Of a stretch of 64,000 bases of DNA, positions 51,129 through 59,421 are shown one piece after another; positions within the stretch are counted from its first letter, which is position 1; each line of letters begins with the position of its first letter. The DNA comes from Chryseobacterium balustinum. GTDB taxonomy: Bacteria; Bacteroidota; Bacteroidia; Flavobacteriales; Weeksellaceae. The translations under genes and the position numbers were made by a program. The stretch is taken from NCBI RefSeq assembly GCF_900168205.1, contig NZ_FUZE01000023.1, forward strand, positions 1 through 64,000, in the 5' to 3' direction. The notes under the pieces are model-generated. The model searched no databases, was not told the DNA's origin, and saw only the letters and a list, made by a program, of their open reading frames with translations.

Positions 51129-52274
51129 TTAATTATCAGAACTATACAAGTCTCTCTTAAGAAAACTATTAGCCTTTTTAATTTTCCTTAGTGTAAGGGC
51201 AATAAACAATGAAAAAACTGCTGAAAACAAGATTGAAACTATACTCCATTTCACAATTTTTCTGTTATACTGCTCTATTTTTTGATCAGCATTTTTCTGA
51301 TCTTGTACGAGCAGGTTATTTAAAATCTCAATCTGAACATTACTTCTTTCTACCATTTTCTGATGATAAAGGGAATCGTAAAATTGACTCTTATCCATTT
51401 CCTTTAGTTTCATAAAATTCTGAGACAGCTGAAAACAAATATCCGTATCTGTGTCAGAGATATTTGTTTGATCCTTCAGCTCCAAAATGGAAAGCAAAAT
51501 TTCATTAGAGTGCTTAAGATTGTTTCTTAGTGCTAAGATTTTTGCAGTACCTAAGTCATAAGATTGATTAAGTATCTCAAAATACATTCGAGGAATACCT
51601 GATGAAGTCTTAAATTCTGAATCATTTATTTTTGAAAGTAGAAGGTAGTGTTCTGCTTCTTTCAGCTTATTCATTCCTATCAGACAATTGGCTTTATTAA
51701 TATAAGCCAACTTGATATTCATTTTAGATAACGGGTCTGTAGCGGGACGAAAAGCTGAGATTGCTTGATCGAAATATATCAATGCCATATCACAATCTAA
51801 AGTATAGGCATAGTTCATACCTTTCAGATAAAGGATATTGCCAGCAATATGCTGTTCGGAATTTGGCAGTTTATTTTTTTTAAGAACATCCTCGGCTTTG
51901 TTAAGATAGTATTTGGCTTTATCATTCGCTTGAAGAGACTGATAAATATTTCCTAAAGTTCCTAAAAACTTAACCTGAGAAACCGTATAGTTTGATTTTT
52001 CAGCCAAATCTAGTCCTTCCGTTCCGTAACGTATTGCCTCACTAAATCTTTGCGTCTGATTGCTAACATTGAGCAAGGAGAATAACAGACGAATTCTGAA
52101 ATTATCTGTCAAATCGCTGTTGTCATAAATCTTTATAGCTAACCGATATGCTTTTTCAGGATTAGAAATAAGAGATTTTTCTACTTTTTTCACATCAATA
52201 GAATCATACTTCTGACAATAAATATTGCCAAAGCAGGATAATAAAATGAAAACATATACAAATCTAAAGTTCAA
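51129..52274 (-). CDS. TPR membrane sensor lacking an output domain
   Basis: 381 residues, starting at TTG 52274 (no ATG near; signal-like MNFRFVYVFILLSCFGNIYCQ follows). Periplasmic TPR repeats fill residues about 30-330 (RYGTEGLDLAEKSNY; KAKYYLNKAEDVLKK; MALIYFDQAISAF). One membrane segment lies near 345-364 (IVSILFSAVFSLFIALTL), then only about 16 residues inside. It starts 8 bp after a TPR-TM-AraC gene. It looks like the sensor half of such proteins without the DNA-binding part, and may pair with the neighbour. Confidence 0.75.
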   Translation of the reverse strand: MNFRFVYVFILLSCFGNIYCQKYDSIDVKKVEKSLISNPEKAYRLAIKIYDNSDLTDNFRIRLLFSLLNVSNQTQRFSEAIRYGTEGLDLAEKSNYTVSQVKFLGTLGNIYQSLQANDKAKYYLNKAEDVLKKNKLPNSEQHIAGNILYLKGMNYAYTLDCDMALIYFDQAISAFRPATDPLSKMNIKLAYINKANCLIGMNKLKEAEHYLLLSKINDSEFKTSSGIPRMYFEILNQSYDLGTAKILALRNNLKHSNEILLSILELKDQTNISDTDTDICFQLSQNFMKLKEMDKSQFYDSLYHQKMVERSNVQIEILNNLLVQDQKNADQKIEQYNRKIVKWSIVSILFSAVFSLFIALTLRKIKKANSFLKRDLYSSDN

Positions 52275-52282
52275 GGGCTCGA

Positions 52283-53686
52283 TTATTTTAAAAGTTGAAT
52301 GTATTGCGCCGGAGAAATGCCTTCGATGCTTTTGAATACAGAAGAAAAAACACTGTGAGATGAAAATCCACTCTCTTCTGCTAAATATTTTATTTTATAA
52401 GTTCTATACACCACTTCATTATTAAGTTTTTGCTTAATGTACTCGATTCTCATCTCGTTGATATACGCAATAAAATTTTTCCCTTTGTATGTATTGATTA
52501 CATCTGAAACATATTTCGAATTGGAATCAAGCTTTTTAGCCAATGTCTGAATAGAAATATTTGGGTCTAAAAAGAAATTTTTTGATTCTAATTTTTCCAG
52601 CCTTTCTAAAAGAATAAGTTTTACATTTTCCGAAATAACTTGAGTTTCTCTTTTTTTAACTGACTTGGCTTTCATCTTATTTGACAATAAGAGATAGCCT
52701 TTATTTTTTAATTTTTCCTGCCGTACTTTGACAACCAATATCATCAATACAAGGCATGATAAAAGAATTATACTGATGATTATAATAACACCTCTTTTTT
52801 TTATAAACAGATATTCGTTGTTGTTCTTTTCTTCAGTTAGATAGATCCATTGTGAACGTGCCTGAATTATCGATTTATTATTTTTGCTGTTTTGTTCATC
52901 TCTTTGATCTATGGTAAGAATATAATTCGAAACATCTTCTGTCACAAAATAATACTCTTGCAAAAAATTATAGTAGATCGTCCGCAGTTGAAAATTAGTT
53001 GTATTATTGATTTGTATTTTGGTTTTTGCTAACCATTCATTAGAAATATTTGCAGGAAATAACTTTTTTCTTAAAATGTCAAATCCTATATCAGACGGAT
53101 AGTAAGAAAGAATTTTTAAAACTTGAACACGAAACTCTGGAAATTTGTTTATCCAATTCTTTTCATCCAAACTGATTAAGAGAAAACTAAAGCTATCCCT
53201 GAAAGTATATAGATTTTCATGAGGGATTTTAGCGAGAATATTTGAAATTTTCAGAAGTGCCTGATGTTGAGCTCCCTGTAAAATCAGTTCATTTGTTGTT
53301 AAAATTTCTTCATTAATCCTGAATAGAGAATTCTGCTTATAATTTGTGCTGAAATTAAATTTCTTAATTCCTGCTGAATATAAGATATTTCGATATAAAA
53401 TAACTCCATCCGCATTTTGATGATCTTCAGTTTCAATTATTTCCTGAAATGCATCATTATAATTGTTCTCATAATAATAAGCCTGAACTAAAAGTCGGTT
53501 ACACTTATTTAAAATTTCATTATTCCGATTATTCTTTTTTACATAACCAACAAGATTTCTCGCTTCTACGGGATTCAAAATGATCTGTGAATCTATTTTT
53601 TGAAATATCTGCTTCGTATCCGACACATCCTGTGCGGAAATTTCCCAAAAGAGTAATCCGAAAAGACATGCAAGAAAAGCTCTCAT
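52283..53686 (-). CDS. TPR-transmembrane-AraC one-component regulator
   Basis: 467 residues from ATG 53686. Signal peptide to about residue 18 (ISAQ), an alpha-helical periplasmic sensor (about 20-295), one membrane segment (about 299-319, IIIISIILLSCLVLMILVV), and a cytosolic AraC HTH domain at the end: NISIQTLAKKLDSNSKYVSDVINTYKGKNFIAYINEMRIEYIKQKL and IKYLAEESGFSSHSVFSSVFKSIEGISPAQY. Such proteins sense outside signals and bind DNA directly at the membrane. First gene of a two-gene operon. Confidence 0.9.
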   Translation of the reverse strand: MRAFLACLFGLLFWEISAQDVSDTKQIFQKIDSQIILNPVEARNLVGYVKKNNRNNEILNKCNRLLVQAYYYENNYNDAFQEIIETEDHQNADGVILYRNILYSAGIKKFNFSTNYKQNSLFRINEEILTTNELILQGAQHQALLKISNILAKIPHENLYTFRDSFSFLLISLDEKNWINKFPEFRVQVLKILSYYPSDIGFDILRKKLFPANISNEWLAKTKIQINNTTNFQLRTIYYNFLQEYYFVTEDVSNYILTIDQRDEQNSKNNKSIIQARSQWIYLTEEKNNNEYLFIKKRGVIIIISIILLSCLVLMILVVKVRQEKLKNKGYLLLSNKMKAKSVKKRETQVISENVKLILLERLEKLESKNFFLDPNISIQTLAKKLDSNSKYVSDVINTYKGKNFIAYINEMRIEYIKQKLNNEVVYRTYKIKYLAEESGFSSHSVFSSVFKSIEGISPAQYIQLLK

Positions 53687-54123
53687 ATTGTTCAATAAAT
53701 TCTAATTAGTTATCAGAGTAACTATATTTTATTTAAAAAATTAGCACTTACCCTAAACCTAGCCTCTAAATATCTGCTGAAGCTATATAGTTATCTTTTT
53801 ATAAAGAAATATTGCGCCGAGCCAAAAATAATATAAAAAAAGTTATGCAACGATAAAATCTTCAATGAGTCCTAATTTTACTAATTATCTATTATTATTG
53901 ACTGGATTATTTGACAGTTATCATTAATTTATTGTTCTTTCCTGAAAATACTGTTACCAATCTTCAGTGTTAAGTTTAAACCATTAATTATAAAAAAAAA
54001 CATAAAATAACAAAAGTAATTAACTGATTTAAAATCCTAGTATTAAATTTCGGAATTAAATCCCTGTGTATAAAATATTGGTATGTAGGAGACCCTCGTT
54101 CTTACTGAAACATAATATAAAAA
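53687..54123. other. Intergenic region without visible gene
   Basis: About 430 bp of A/T-rich DNA between the AraC-TPR promoter side and the MBL terminator. No gene or repeat seen. Confidence 0.5.
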
Positions 54124-54152
54124 ATCCCACATAACCTAACAGTAAGTGGGAT
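54124..54152 (-). terminator. Intrinsic terminator of the MBL gene
   Basis: Stem ATCCCAC/GTGGGAT with a 15-nt loop, followed on the minus strand by six T's. It lies about 135 bp after the MBL stop. Confidence 0.7.
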
Positions 54153-54287
54153 AATCGGAGTACAATACATTAGTTACATTGGAGAAAATAATCTAATGTA
54201 TAATTACAATGATAAACGGAATTATTTCAAACAAGCTTCTGTTTAATCTTAGAATCTAGTCCTAAAATTTATATCTGTACTTTATTT

Positions 54288-55052
54288 CTAAAGCTGATAT
54301 TGTTGCCCGTCATCCGGAACCAACACTTTATCAATCAGATTTTCGTTCGAAAGATATTGCTTCAGTTCTTTTCGAGATAAGGTATTATGGTTTACACCCT
54401 CCATATGGCTTACCACTAAAGTTGCATTTGGAACAGTATCATATACCTTTTTAATCTCTTCCTTGCCCATAATCAGTTGACCGCTTCCAACGAACTGATT
54501 GTCACCACCATTAACAACTACAATATCAGGACTGTGTCGTTCAAGTTCCTGTTGTACTCCCTCATACCAAACTGAATCTGTAATGAAGTACAGCGTTTTT
54601 TCTTCATTATGCTTCATGACAAACCCGTGGACATTTCCTGCTAAGTTTAACGTTTCGCCAAACCCATGCTGAGCCTGGGTCTGAAATAATCGAATGCCAT
54701 CAATCTCAGTACCATTTTTAAGTACTTCAACATTTGTAAAACCGGAAGATTCCACTTCTTTTTTATCAGCATCATCCTGAACATAAATTTTTATATGTTT
54801 AGGTAGAAATTTCTTTGCTGCATCATCATAATGGTCATAATGCAGATGGCTTAAAAAAACTGCATCAAGATCTTTTACCAGTTCATCTATTGATACTGGG
54901 AGTTCTACTAAAGGATTATTTCGCTCGTCGCCACTTGCCGAATGTGGAAATGCAGGTAATGTACCTTTATCCGCCAACATAGGATCAATTAAAAATTTTT
55001 TCCCTCCATAATTAACAACCATAGTTGCATTCCTGATTTGTTGTAGTTTCAT
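54288..55052 (-). CDS. Cytosolic MBL-fold metallo-hydrolase (UlaG-like)
   Basis: 254 residues, no signal peptide. Motif HLHYDH (His69, His71, Asp73, His74) is intact; other ligands are in ITDSVWYEG and VVSHMEGVNH. The N-terminus LQQIRNATMVVNYGGKKFLIDPML is nearly that of the exported paralogue at 5766-6605. The two differ in cellular location and regulation. Possible operon with VOC and alcohol dehydrogenase genes upstream. Substrate not known. Confidence 0.88.
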   Translation of the reverse strand: MKLQQIRNATMVVNYGGKKFLIDPMLADKGTLPAFPHSASGDERNNPLVELPVSIDELVKDLDAVFLSHLHYDHYDDAAKKFLPKHIKIYVQDDADKKEVESSGFTNVEVLKNGTEIDGIRLFQTQAQHGFGETLNLAGNVHGFVMKHNEEKTLYFITDSVWYEGVQQELERHSPDIVVVNGGDNQFVGSGQLIMGKEEIKKVYDTVPNATLVVSHMEGVNHNTLSRKELKQYLSNENLIDKVLVPDDGQQYQL

Positions 55053-55089
55053 ATCAATTTATTTAAATGTGTTAGATTAAAATTCTCTT

Positions 55090-55470
55090 TTATTTAAGTG
55101 AATATAGCCCAATCGTGTTATTTTCGCTATCTCTCAAGAGGGCTGAAAAACCAAAGTGGGGAAGTTGCGTTTTAGGAGCTACGATCTCCACACCCTTTTC
55201 ACGGGCTCTGGCCTCCTGAACAGCACAGTCATCGCAGTTGAAGTAGATGACAGTTCCATTTGGTGAGGGTTTATTGAACTGCATCTTTACCAATGCGCCT
55301 CCCGCTCCGGATAAGTGATCCTCCCATTCAAACATCTGCATTTGACTGTCGCCTTTTGAAAGGTCGATGAAGTTTACATCATCAAAAACATACAGATAAA
55401 AATCCATTGCCCTCTGCATATCTTCTACATAAATCTCAAACCAGCCGCCAATATTTCTTTTTGTTTTCAT
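55090..55470 (-). CDS. VOC family protein (glyoxalase/bleomycin-resistance fold)
   Basis: 126 residues with two beta-alpha-beta-beta-beta units: GWFEIYVEDMQRAMDFYLYVFDDVNFIDL at the start, and GTVIYFNCDDCAVQEARAREKGVEIVAPKTQLPHFGFSALLRDSENNTIGLYS at the end. VOC proteins are metalloenzymes or drug-binding proteins. It stands 37 bp upstream of the MBL gene on the same strand. Its function within the family is open. Confidence 0.85.
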   Translation of the reverse strand: MKTKRNIGGWFEIYVEDMQRAMDFYLYVFDDVNFIDLSKGDSQMQMFEWEDHLSGAGGALVKMQFNKPSPNGTVIYFNCDDCAVQEARAREKGVEIVAPKTQLPHFGFSALLRDSENNTIGLYSLK

Positions 55471-55592
55471 TATACCGTTTATAAAATGTAAGGTTATGTC
55501 TATTTATTAGCTGATATCCCTTTTAAGGTCTTTATTTCATAAAACTGGTATCAAATAACAAACTTGAAGAATCTTATGGTGAAGTGAAAATA

Positions 55593-56720
55593 CTATTTTT
55601 CAAAATCTCCGATGAGGATAACAGGCTTTATAGTCTTGCCACTTTCGGAATCTGCTATAGCCTGGTTAATATCCTGAAAACTATATTTCTTTATCAGTTT
55701 ATCAAAGGGAAATTGTCCAAGAAGATACATGTTGACCATCTGAGGAATAAATTCTGATGGAACACTGTCACCTTCTACTATTCCCTTAAGTTTTATACCT
55801 CTCGATACAAAAGAATTCATTTCTATTTCAAGCGGTTTTGTCGCAACTCCCAATATGCCTATTTCACCAAAAGGTTTTAAAGAAGACAAGATAGTATTGA
55901 TAACCTCATTACGCCCTGTAGTATCCAATCCGTAATCGAATCCTTTAGGCAGAATTTTTCTCAATTCTTCTGCGGCATCCCGATTTTTACTATTGATAAT
56001 ATGTGTAGCCCCTAATTCTTTTGCAAACTCCAATCTTTCATTATTGATGTCCACCGCAACGATAGTTCCTGCCGAAGAAGCAACTGCCGCCAACAATGCG
56101 GATAATCCGACTGCACCAGCGCCAGTGATAACAATTGACTTGCCAGGTGCAACTTTAAGAGAATTAATGACAGCTCCTGCTCCGGTCTGAACTCCACATC
56201 CCAAAGGGCCTAAGATTTCCAACGGCGCATCTTTACTAACCTTTATGGTATTGCTTTTGTGCGATATAGCATACGTTGCAAAAGACGACTGCGAGAAAAA
56301 ATTGTCATGTATTTGTTCATCTTTATTCTGGCTGGAGTGGTTGTGTGTTCCATCTAAACGACAACCTGAAAAATTCATTCCCATCAGATTTTCACAATAT
56401 GCAGGATTACCTTTTTTACAGTTTTCACATTCACCACATGATCCGAAAGTCAGTACAACATGATCGCCTGATTTCAGATTTTTTACATTTTCTCCCACTT
56501 TCTCAACAATTCCCGCTCCCTCGTGTCCCAGGATAAAAGGGAAACCAGTGGGTCCCATCTGCTGGTCTCTTACTGCCATATCTGTATGACATGTTCCTGT
56601 AGCTACGATTTTCACCAGTACCTCGTCAGCACGTGGCTCATCGATCATGACTTTTTCTAATCCAAATTTTCCGCCTTTTTCTCTGATAAGAGCTGCTGTT
56701 ATTTCCATTTTATTTAACAT
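55593..56720 (-). CDS. Zinc-dependent aryl/alkyl alcohol dehydrogenase (MDR family)
   Basis: 375 residues (ATG 56720; a second ATG at 56708 is possible). Catalytic zinc ligands are Cys44 in TGTCHTD, His66-Glu67 in GHEGAG, and a later Cys (GCGVQTGAG); the structural zinc has Cys95, Cys98, Cys101 and Cys109. The NAD-binding motif is GAGAVGLSALLAA. It resembles aryl-alcohol and class III-type dehydrogenases. It oxidises alcohols or reduces aldehydes. Two FNR-like boxes forming a hairpin lie 130-167 bp upstream. Confidence 0.92.
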   Translation of the reverse strand: MLNKMEITAALIREKGGKFGLEKVMIDEPRADEVLVKIVATGTCHTDMAVRDQQMGPTGFPFILGHEGAGIVEKVGENVKNLKSGDHVVLTFGSCGECENCKKGNPAYCENLMGMNFSGCRLDGTHNHSSQNKDEQIHDNFFSQSSFATYAISHKSNTIKVSKDAPLEILGPLGCGVQTGAGAVINSLKVAPGKSIVITGAGAVGLSALLAAVASSAGTIVAVDINNERLEFAKELGATHIINSKNRDAAEELRKILPKGFDYGLDTTGRNEVINTILSSLKPFGEIGILGVATKPLEIEMNSFVSRGIKLKGIVEGDSVPSEFIPQMVNMYLLGQFPFDKLIKKYSFQDINQAIADSESGKTIKPVILIGDFEK

Positions 56721-56848
56721 TTAAGTTCAACAATATTCTCTTTAATAATCATTAATCTGAAATAAAAATCAATTTCGTTCATTGAAATGATTTAAAATAC
56801 TCAGTTGTTTAGATTGACCTAAATTATGACAAAATTTGATCAATTGGG

Positions 56849-56887
56849 ATTGACTTGGATCAATATTAGATATTGATCCAAGTCAAT
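56849..56887. promoter_or_regulatory. Inverted pair of FNR-like boxes upstream of the alcohol dehydrogenase
   Basis: ATTGACTTGGATCAATAT (56849-56866) and its exact reverse complement (56870-56887) are separated by TAG. Each arm contains TTGAC-N4-ATCAA, an FNR-type box. The pair may bind two regulator dimers. It could alternatively be a terminator for the DUF5131 gene, but no T-run follows. Confidence 0.65.
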
Positions 56888-56913
56888 ATTAAATACATCA
56901 TCTTGTCTTTTAG

Positions 56914-57621
56914 CTATTGGAAATCAAATGAGATCTGCCGCTCTTCTAATTTATTTTCGCCCAGATTATCAAAGGGTAATTGCTGTCGCATGTCATCTGA
57001 ATTGAGAACAGACACAAGGCTGTCTTTCATAAAGACTGAAACATTTTGCTGATCCACCTGTCTCATAATATTGTCTACCCATTCTCTTTTAACAGTAACC
57101 TTCCCTTTCCTGTTCCCAGTTTCTGGTCCAATTATAATCCATTTGATGTCGTGCAAGTCAAGCTCTCCAAGATCATTAAGTAATGGCTCGAATGTGAGAA
57201 AATAATTTTTTGCTTTGATATTGTTTCTCAGTGAATCAATCCTACGTTTTTCATTCTTTGCCGTGATGGTGGCACCGATCCATACATTTTGGAGTTCGGT
57301 CTCAAAATGAATACGCTCGGGGAATTTTGTTAGAAATATAAAGTTGTGCTGTGGAAAATCTTTGATATAATCAAAAACAATTGTTCTCCACTCTTCCTGC
57401 CAATCGGAGAAATCGCTCATACTTGTCATGAAGTAGGTCTGGGATTTTCTGGTTTGCTTGATCTGTTTTAAACGATGCGGGCTAAACTCCGGGATTGCAA
57501 AATCAGGGGTGATTTTAAACCTGTTGTTAATTTTTCGTGCATAGCAATATACACACCCTGCAGTACATCCGTTTACGGGATTAAGGGTTTTTATCAGCTT
57601 ACTTATATTAACAATTTCCAT
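56914..57621 (-). CDS. DUF5131 (phage Gp37/Gp68-like) radical-SAM-type protein
   Basis: 235 residues. NPVNGCTAGCVYCYA contains Cys19-x3-Cys23-x2-Cys26, the radical-SAM cluster motif, followed by the family block FMTSMSDFSDWQEEW, FLTKFPERIHF, NVWIGATI and FEPLL, and WIIIGPETGNRKGK. The DUF5131/Gp37_Gp68 proteins occur on phages and chromosomes and their reaction is unknown. It has an FNR-like box 80 bp upstream. Confidence 0.85.
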   Translation of the reverse strand: MEIVNISKLIKTLNPVNGCTAGCVYCYARKINNRFKITPDFAIPEFSPHRLKQIKQTRKSQTYFMTSMSDFSDWQEEWRTIVFDYIKDFPQHNFIFLTKFPERIHFETELQNVWIGATITAKNEKRRIDSLRNNIKAKNYFLTFEPLLNDLGELDLHDIKWIIIGPETGNRKGKVTVKREWVDNIMRQVDQQNVSVFMKDSLVSVLNSDDMRQQLPFDNLGENKLEERQISFDFQ

Positions 57622-57701
57622 AATAAAATGATATTTACTTTACTAGGCAAATTTACGGACAAGGCTGAACATCCTTCGGAGAACAAGGTCAAGAAATACT
57701 A

Positions 57702-57715
57702 TTGATCCAGATCAA
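57702..57715. promoter_or_regulatory. FNR-like box upstream of DUF5131 gene
   Basis: TTGATCCAGATCAA fits TTGAT-N4-ATCAA. A TAAATTTG -7 box for the minus-strand gene lies about 45 bp downstream of it, so the box is in activator position. It overlaps the stop codon of the Crp/Fnr gene. Confidence 0.72.
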
Positions 57716-58326
57716 TTTCCCATCAACGGATTTCTAGCCCTCCGGTTTCTCAAACGACTTATAAATTCTGCTGAAACACCAAGGTATGATGCTATATGTA
57801 CCTGAGGTATTCTGTTGATGAGGTCTGGATGGCTGGAAAGTAAATTATAGTAGCGCTCCTCAGCTGATAAACTGATATTTTCAAGCATTCTATTTTGAAG
57901 GAGAACGAGATTTTTCTCGGTTAGAATTCTAAAAATCCTATCAAATTTTGGTGCGCTGAGATACAGTTTTACAATATCCTCGCGACTGATCTGGAGTAAT
58001 TCTACTCTTTCCAAAACATCAATGTTCAAAAATGATTTTTTCTCTTCGTAGAAACTGTCCAAATCATTAATCCAAGAACCTTCAGTTGCAAAAAGCAGTA
58101 TATGTGGGTTGCCATTTTCATCATCTTTATACATCCGGAGACATCCGGACACTACAAAATTAAGATGCTGGCAGACATCTCCTTCCTGAAGTACAAACAT
58201 ACGTTTCTTATAGGAACGCAAGTGGAAGTATTGACGGATCAATTCTTTTTCTTCTTGCCTCAAAGGAATGATTGAACTAAAAAAATCAATCATTATTGTA
58301 AATCTATCTTGTACTTCCTCATACAT
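57712..58326 (-). CDS. Crp/Fnr family regulator with FNR-like recognition helix
   Basis: 204 residues. Cyclic-nucleotide-binding fold (YKKRMFVLQEGDVCQHLNFVVSGCLRMYKDDENGN) and C-terminal winged HTH (PQVHIASYLGVSAEFISRLRNRRA). The recognition helix AEFISRL keeps the Glu, Ser and Arg of E. coli FNR (VETISRL), which read TTGAT. Three TTGAT/C-N4-ATCAA boxes lie nearby. It lacks the FNR N-terminal Cys cluster, so it does not sense oxygen by an Fe-S cluster. I infer it controls the DUF5131, dehydrogenase and VOC genes. Confidence 0.9.
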   Translation of the reverse strand: MYEEVQDRFTIMIDFFSSIIPLRQEEKELIRQYFHLRSYKKRMFVLQEGDVCQHLNFVVSGCLRMYKDDENGNPHILLFATEGSWINDLDSFYEEKKSFLNIDVLERVELLQISREDIVKLYLSAPKFDRIFRILTEKNLVLLQNRMLENISLSAEERYYNLLSSHPDLINRIPQVHIASYLGVSAEFISRLRNRRARNPLMGN

Positions 58327-58431
58327 AGGCTAAAAACTCCAAGGGTTAAAACTTGCATAAATGTACAAAATAACGAGTAATAAAATAGTTGCTTATACAA
58401 GCAATATGGATTATCCTAAATTTTATAAAAA

Positions 58432-58457
58432 AGCCTGCCATTGTAGAAAGGCAGGCT
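58432..58457. terminator. Terminator of the VOC gene
   Basis: Perfect stem AGCCTGCC/GGCAGGCT with a 10-nt loop, T-run after it on the minus strand, about 20 bp after the stop codon. Confidence 0.88.
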
Positions 58458-58478
58458 CCTGATAGTAAAGATAAAATA

Positions 58479-58853
58479 CTATTTCTTAACAGAAAAAACA
58501 CCAAATTGATGTCCTGAATTGTCTTTTAAACGTGCAAAAGTAATGTTGGAATCATCTGTTACTGGCCCCCATACAAGTTCACCACCATTTTCCTGTGCTT
58601 TTTTTATTTCTGTCTCAGCATCTTCAACAAATACATAAAAAACAGCATATTCCGGCATTTTACCTTCGGTATGCATTAGTCCTCCTGTAGGCATTTCATT
58701 CCCAGGTTCAAGAATACCATCATATTGATATCCCTGGCTTTCTAAATCTGGATTTTTCAAAAATTCCCAGCCAAACATTTTTTTGTAAAACTCTTTTACT
58801 TTTTCCGGTTGGTCTGAACCAAACTCAAACCATCCAACTTGATTGATTTTCAT
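58479..58853 (-). CDS. VOC family protein (glyoxalase fold)
   Basis: 124 residues: GWFEFGSDQPEKVKEFYKKMFGWEFLKNPDLESQGYQYDGIL and VFVEDAETEIKKAQENGGELVWGPVTDDSNITFARLKDNSGHQFGVFS. It is a second, only distantly related VOC protein in this area. It has an upstream perfect FNR-like palindrome at 59012-59029. Function within the family unknown. Confidence 0.87.
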   Translation of the reverse strand: MKINQVGWFEFGSDQPEKVKEFYKKMFGWEFLKNPDLESQGYQYDGILEPGNEMPTGGLMHTEGKMPEYAVFYVFVEDAETEIKKAQENGGELVWGPVTDDSNITFARLKDNSGHQFGVFSVKK

Positions 58854-59011
58854 AATACTTATTTTTTAAAGTTAAAATAGTGCTAATCGTTCCTTCGTAT
58901 TCTTAATAATCGTCCATTCTACTTTCTATTGAAAATATAGATGACCAAATAATACAATACAAATTTCTGGATTAATTATGTTTTAGCATGAAAACCTTAA
59001 TCAATAAAAAA

Positions 59012-59029
59012 TATTGATCTAGATCAATA
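59012..59029. promoter_or_regulatory. Perfect FNR-like palindrome upstream of VOC gene
   Basis: TATTGATCTAGATCAATA, an 18-bp perfect palindrome containing TTGAT-N4-ATCAA, about 160 bp upstream of the VOC start. No exact TAnnTTTG follows; GAAATTTG at about 45 bp downstream is close. Confidence 0.68.
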
Positions 59030-59050
59030 ATTAGCATATAAACTAAATTC

Positions 59051-59169
59051 ATAATTACTACGTTTGGTCAAGTCGATCAGGAAAAAATGATCTTAGACTA
59101 GTTGTTCTTGCCAAGAGTCAGGAAACCCAAGAAAAACGTATTGAAGAAAATCGTGCAATTTGCTCATAA
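59051..59169 (+). pseudogene. Possible YdeI/OmpD-associated gene, C-terminal remnant
   Basis: The plus strand reads YYVWSSRSGKNDLRL and VVLAKSQETQEKRIEENRAI to a stop at 59167-59169, without a start codon. The AKS-x-ET-x-EKRI-x-E part matches the C-terminal helix of YdeI/OmpD-associated proteins (AKRPETRQKRIEET form). The evidence is a single short motif. Confidence 0.35.
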
Positions 59170-59358
59170 CCGTTCTAAACTAAAAATAAAGATAGGAAAA
59201 TTCGAATTCGGCTGATGATATTTTCATCATCAAAGTTTTTTGATATTTATTTAAATCTTTAGGCTATTAGTCAAAATTCCCATTCTAACAGTTAGAAGCT
59301 CTACCCCTATCATGAAATAAAATTATATTATCTGTCTCATTAAATAGTAGAAATAGAA

Positions 59359-59390
59359 AATCCGTTTCATCATAAGATATGAAACGGATT
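59359..59390. terminator. Terminator of the cytochrome/DOMON operon
   Basis: Perfect 12-bp stem AATCCGTTTCAT/ATGAAACGGATT with an 8-nt loop, 31 bp after the last gene of the operon. Confidence 0.85.
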
Positions 59391-59421
59391 ATAAGGTATA
59401 AGATTTTCTGCTGAGGGAATA

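Larger units (their letters stand above)
58854..59421. other. Intergenic region with FNR-like site, YdeI-like remnant and terminator
   Basis: No intact gene. It holds the palindrome at 59012-59029, a decayed plus-strand coding stretch at 59051-59169 and the hairpin at 59359-59390, each described separately. Confidence 0.6.
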
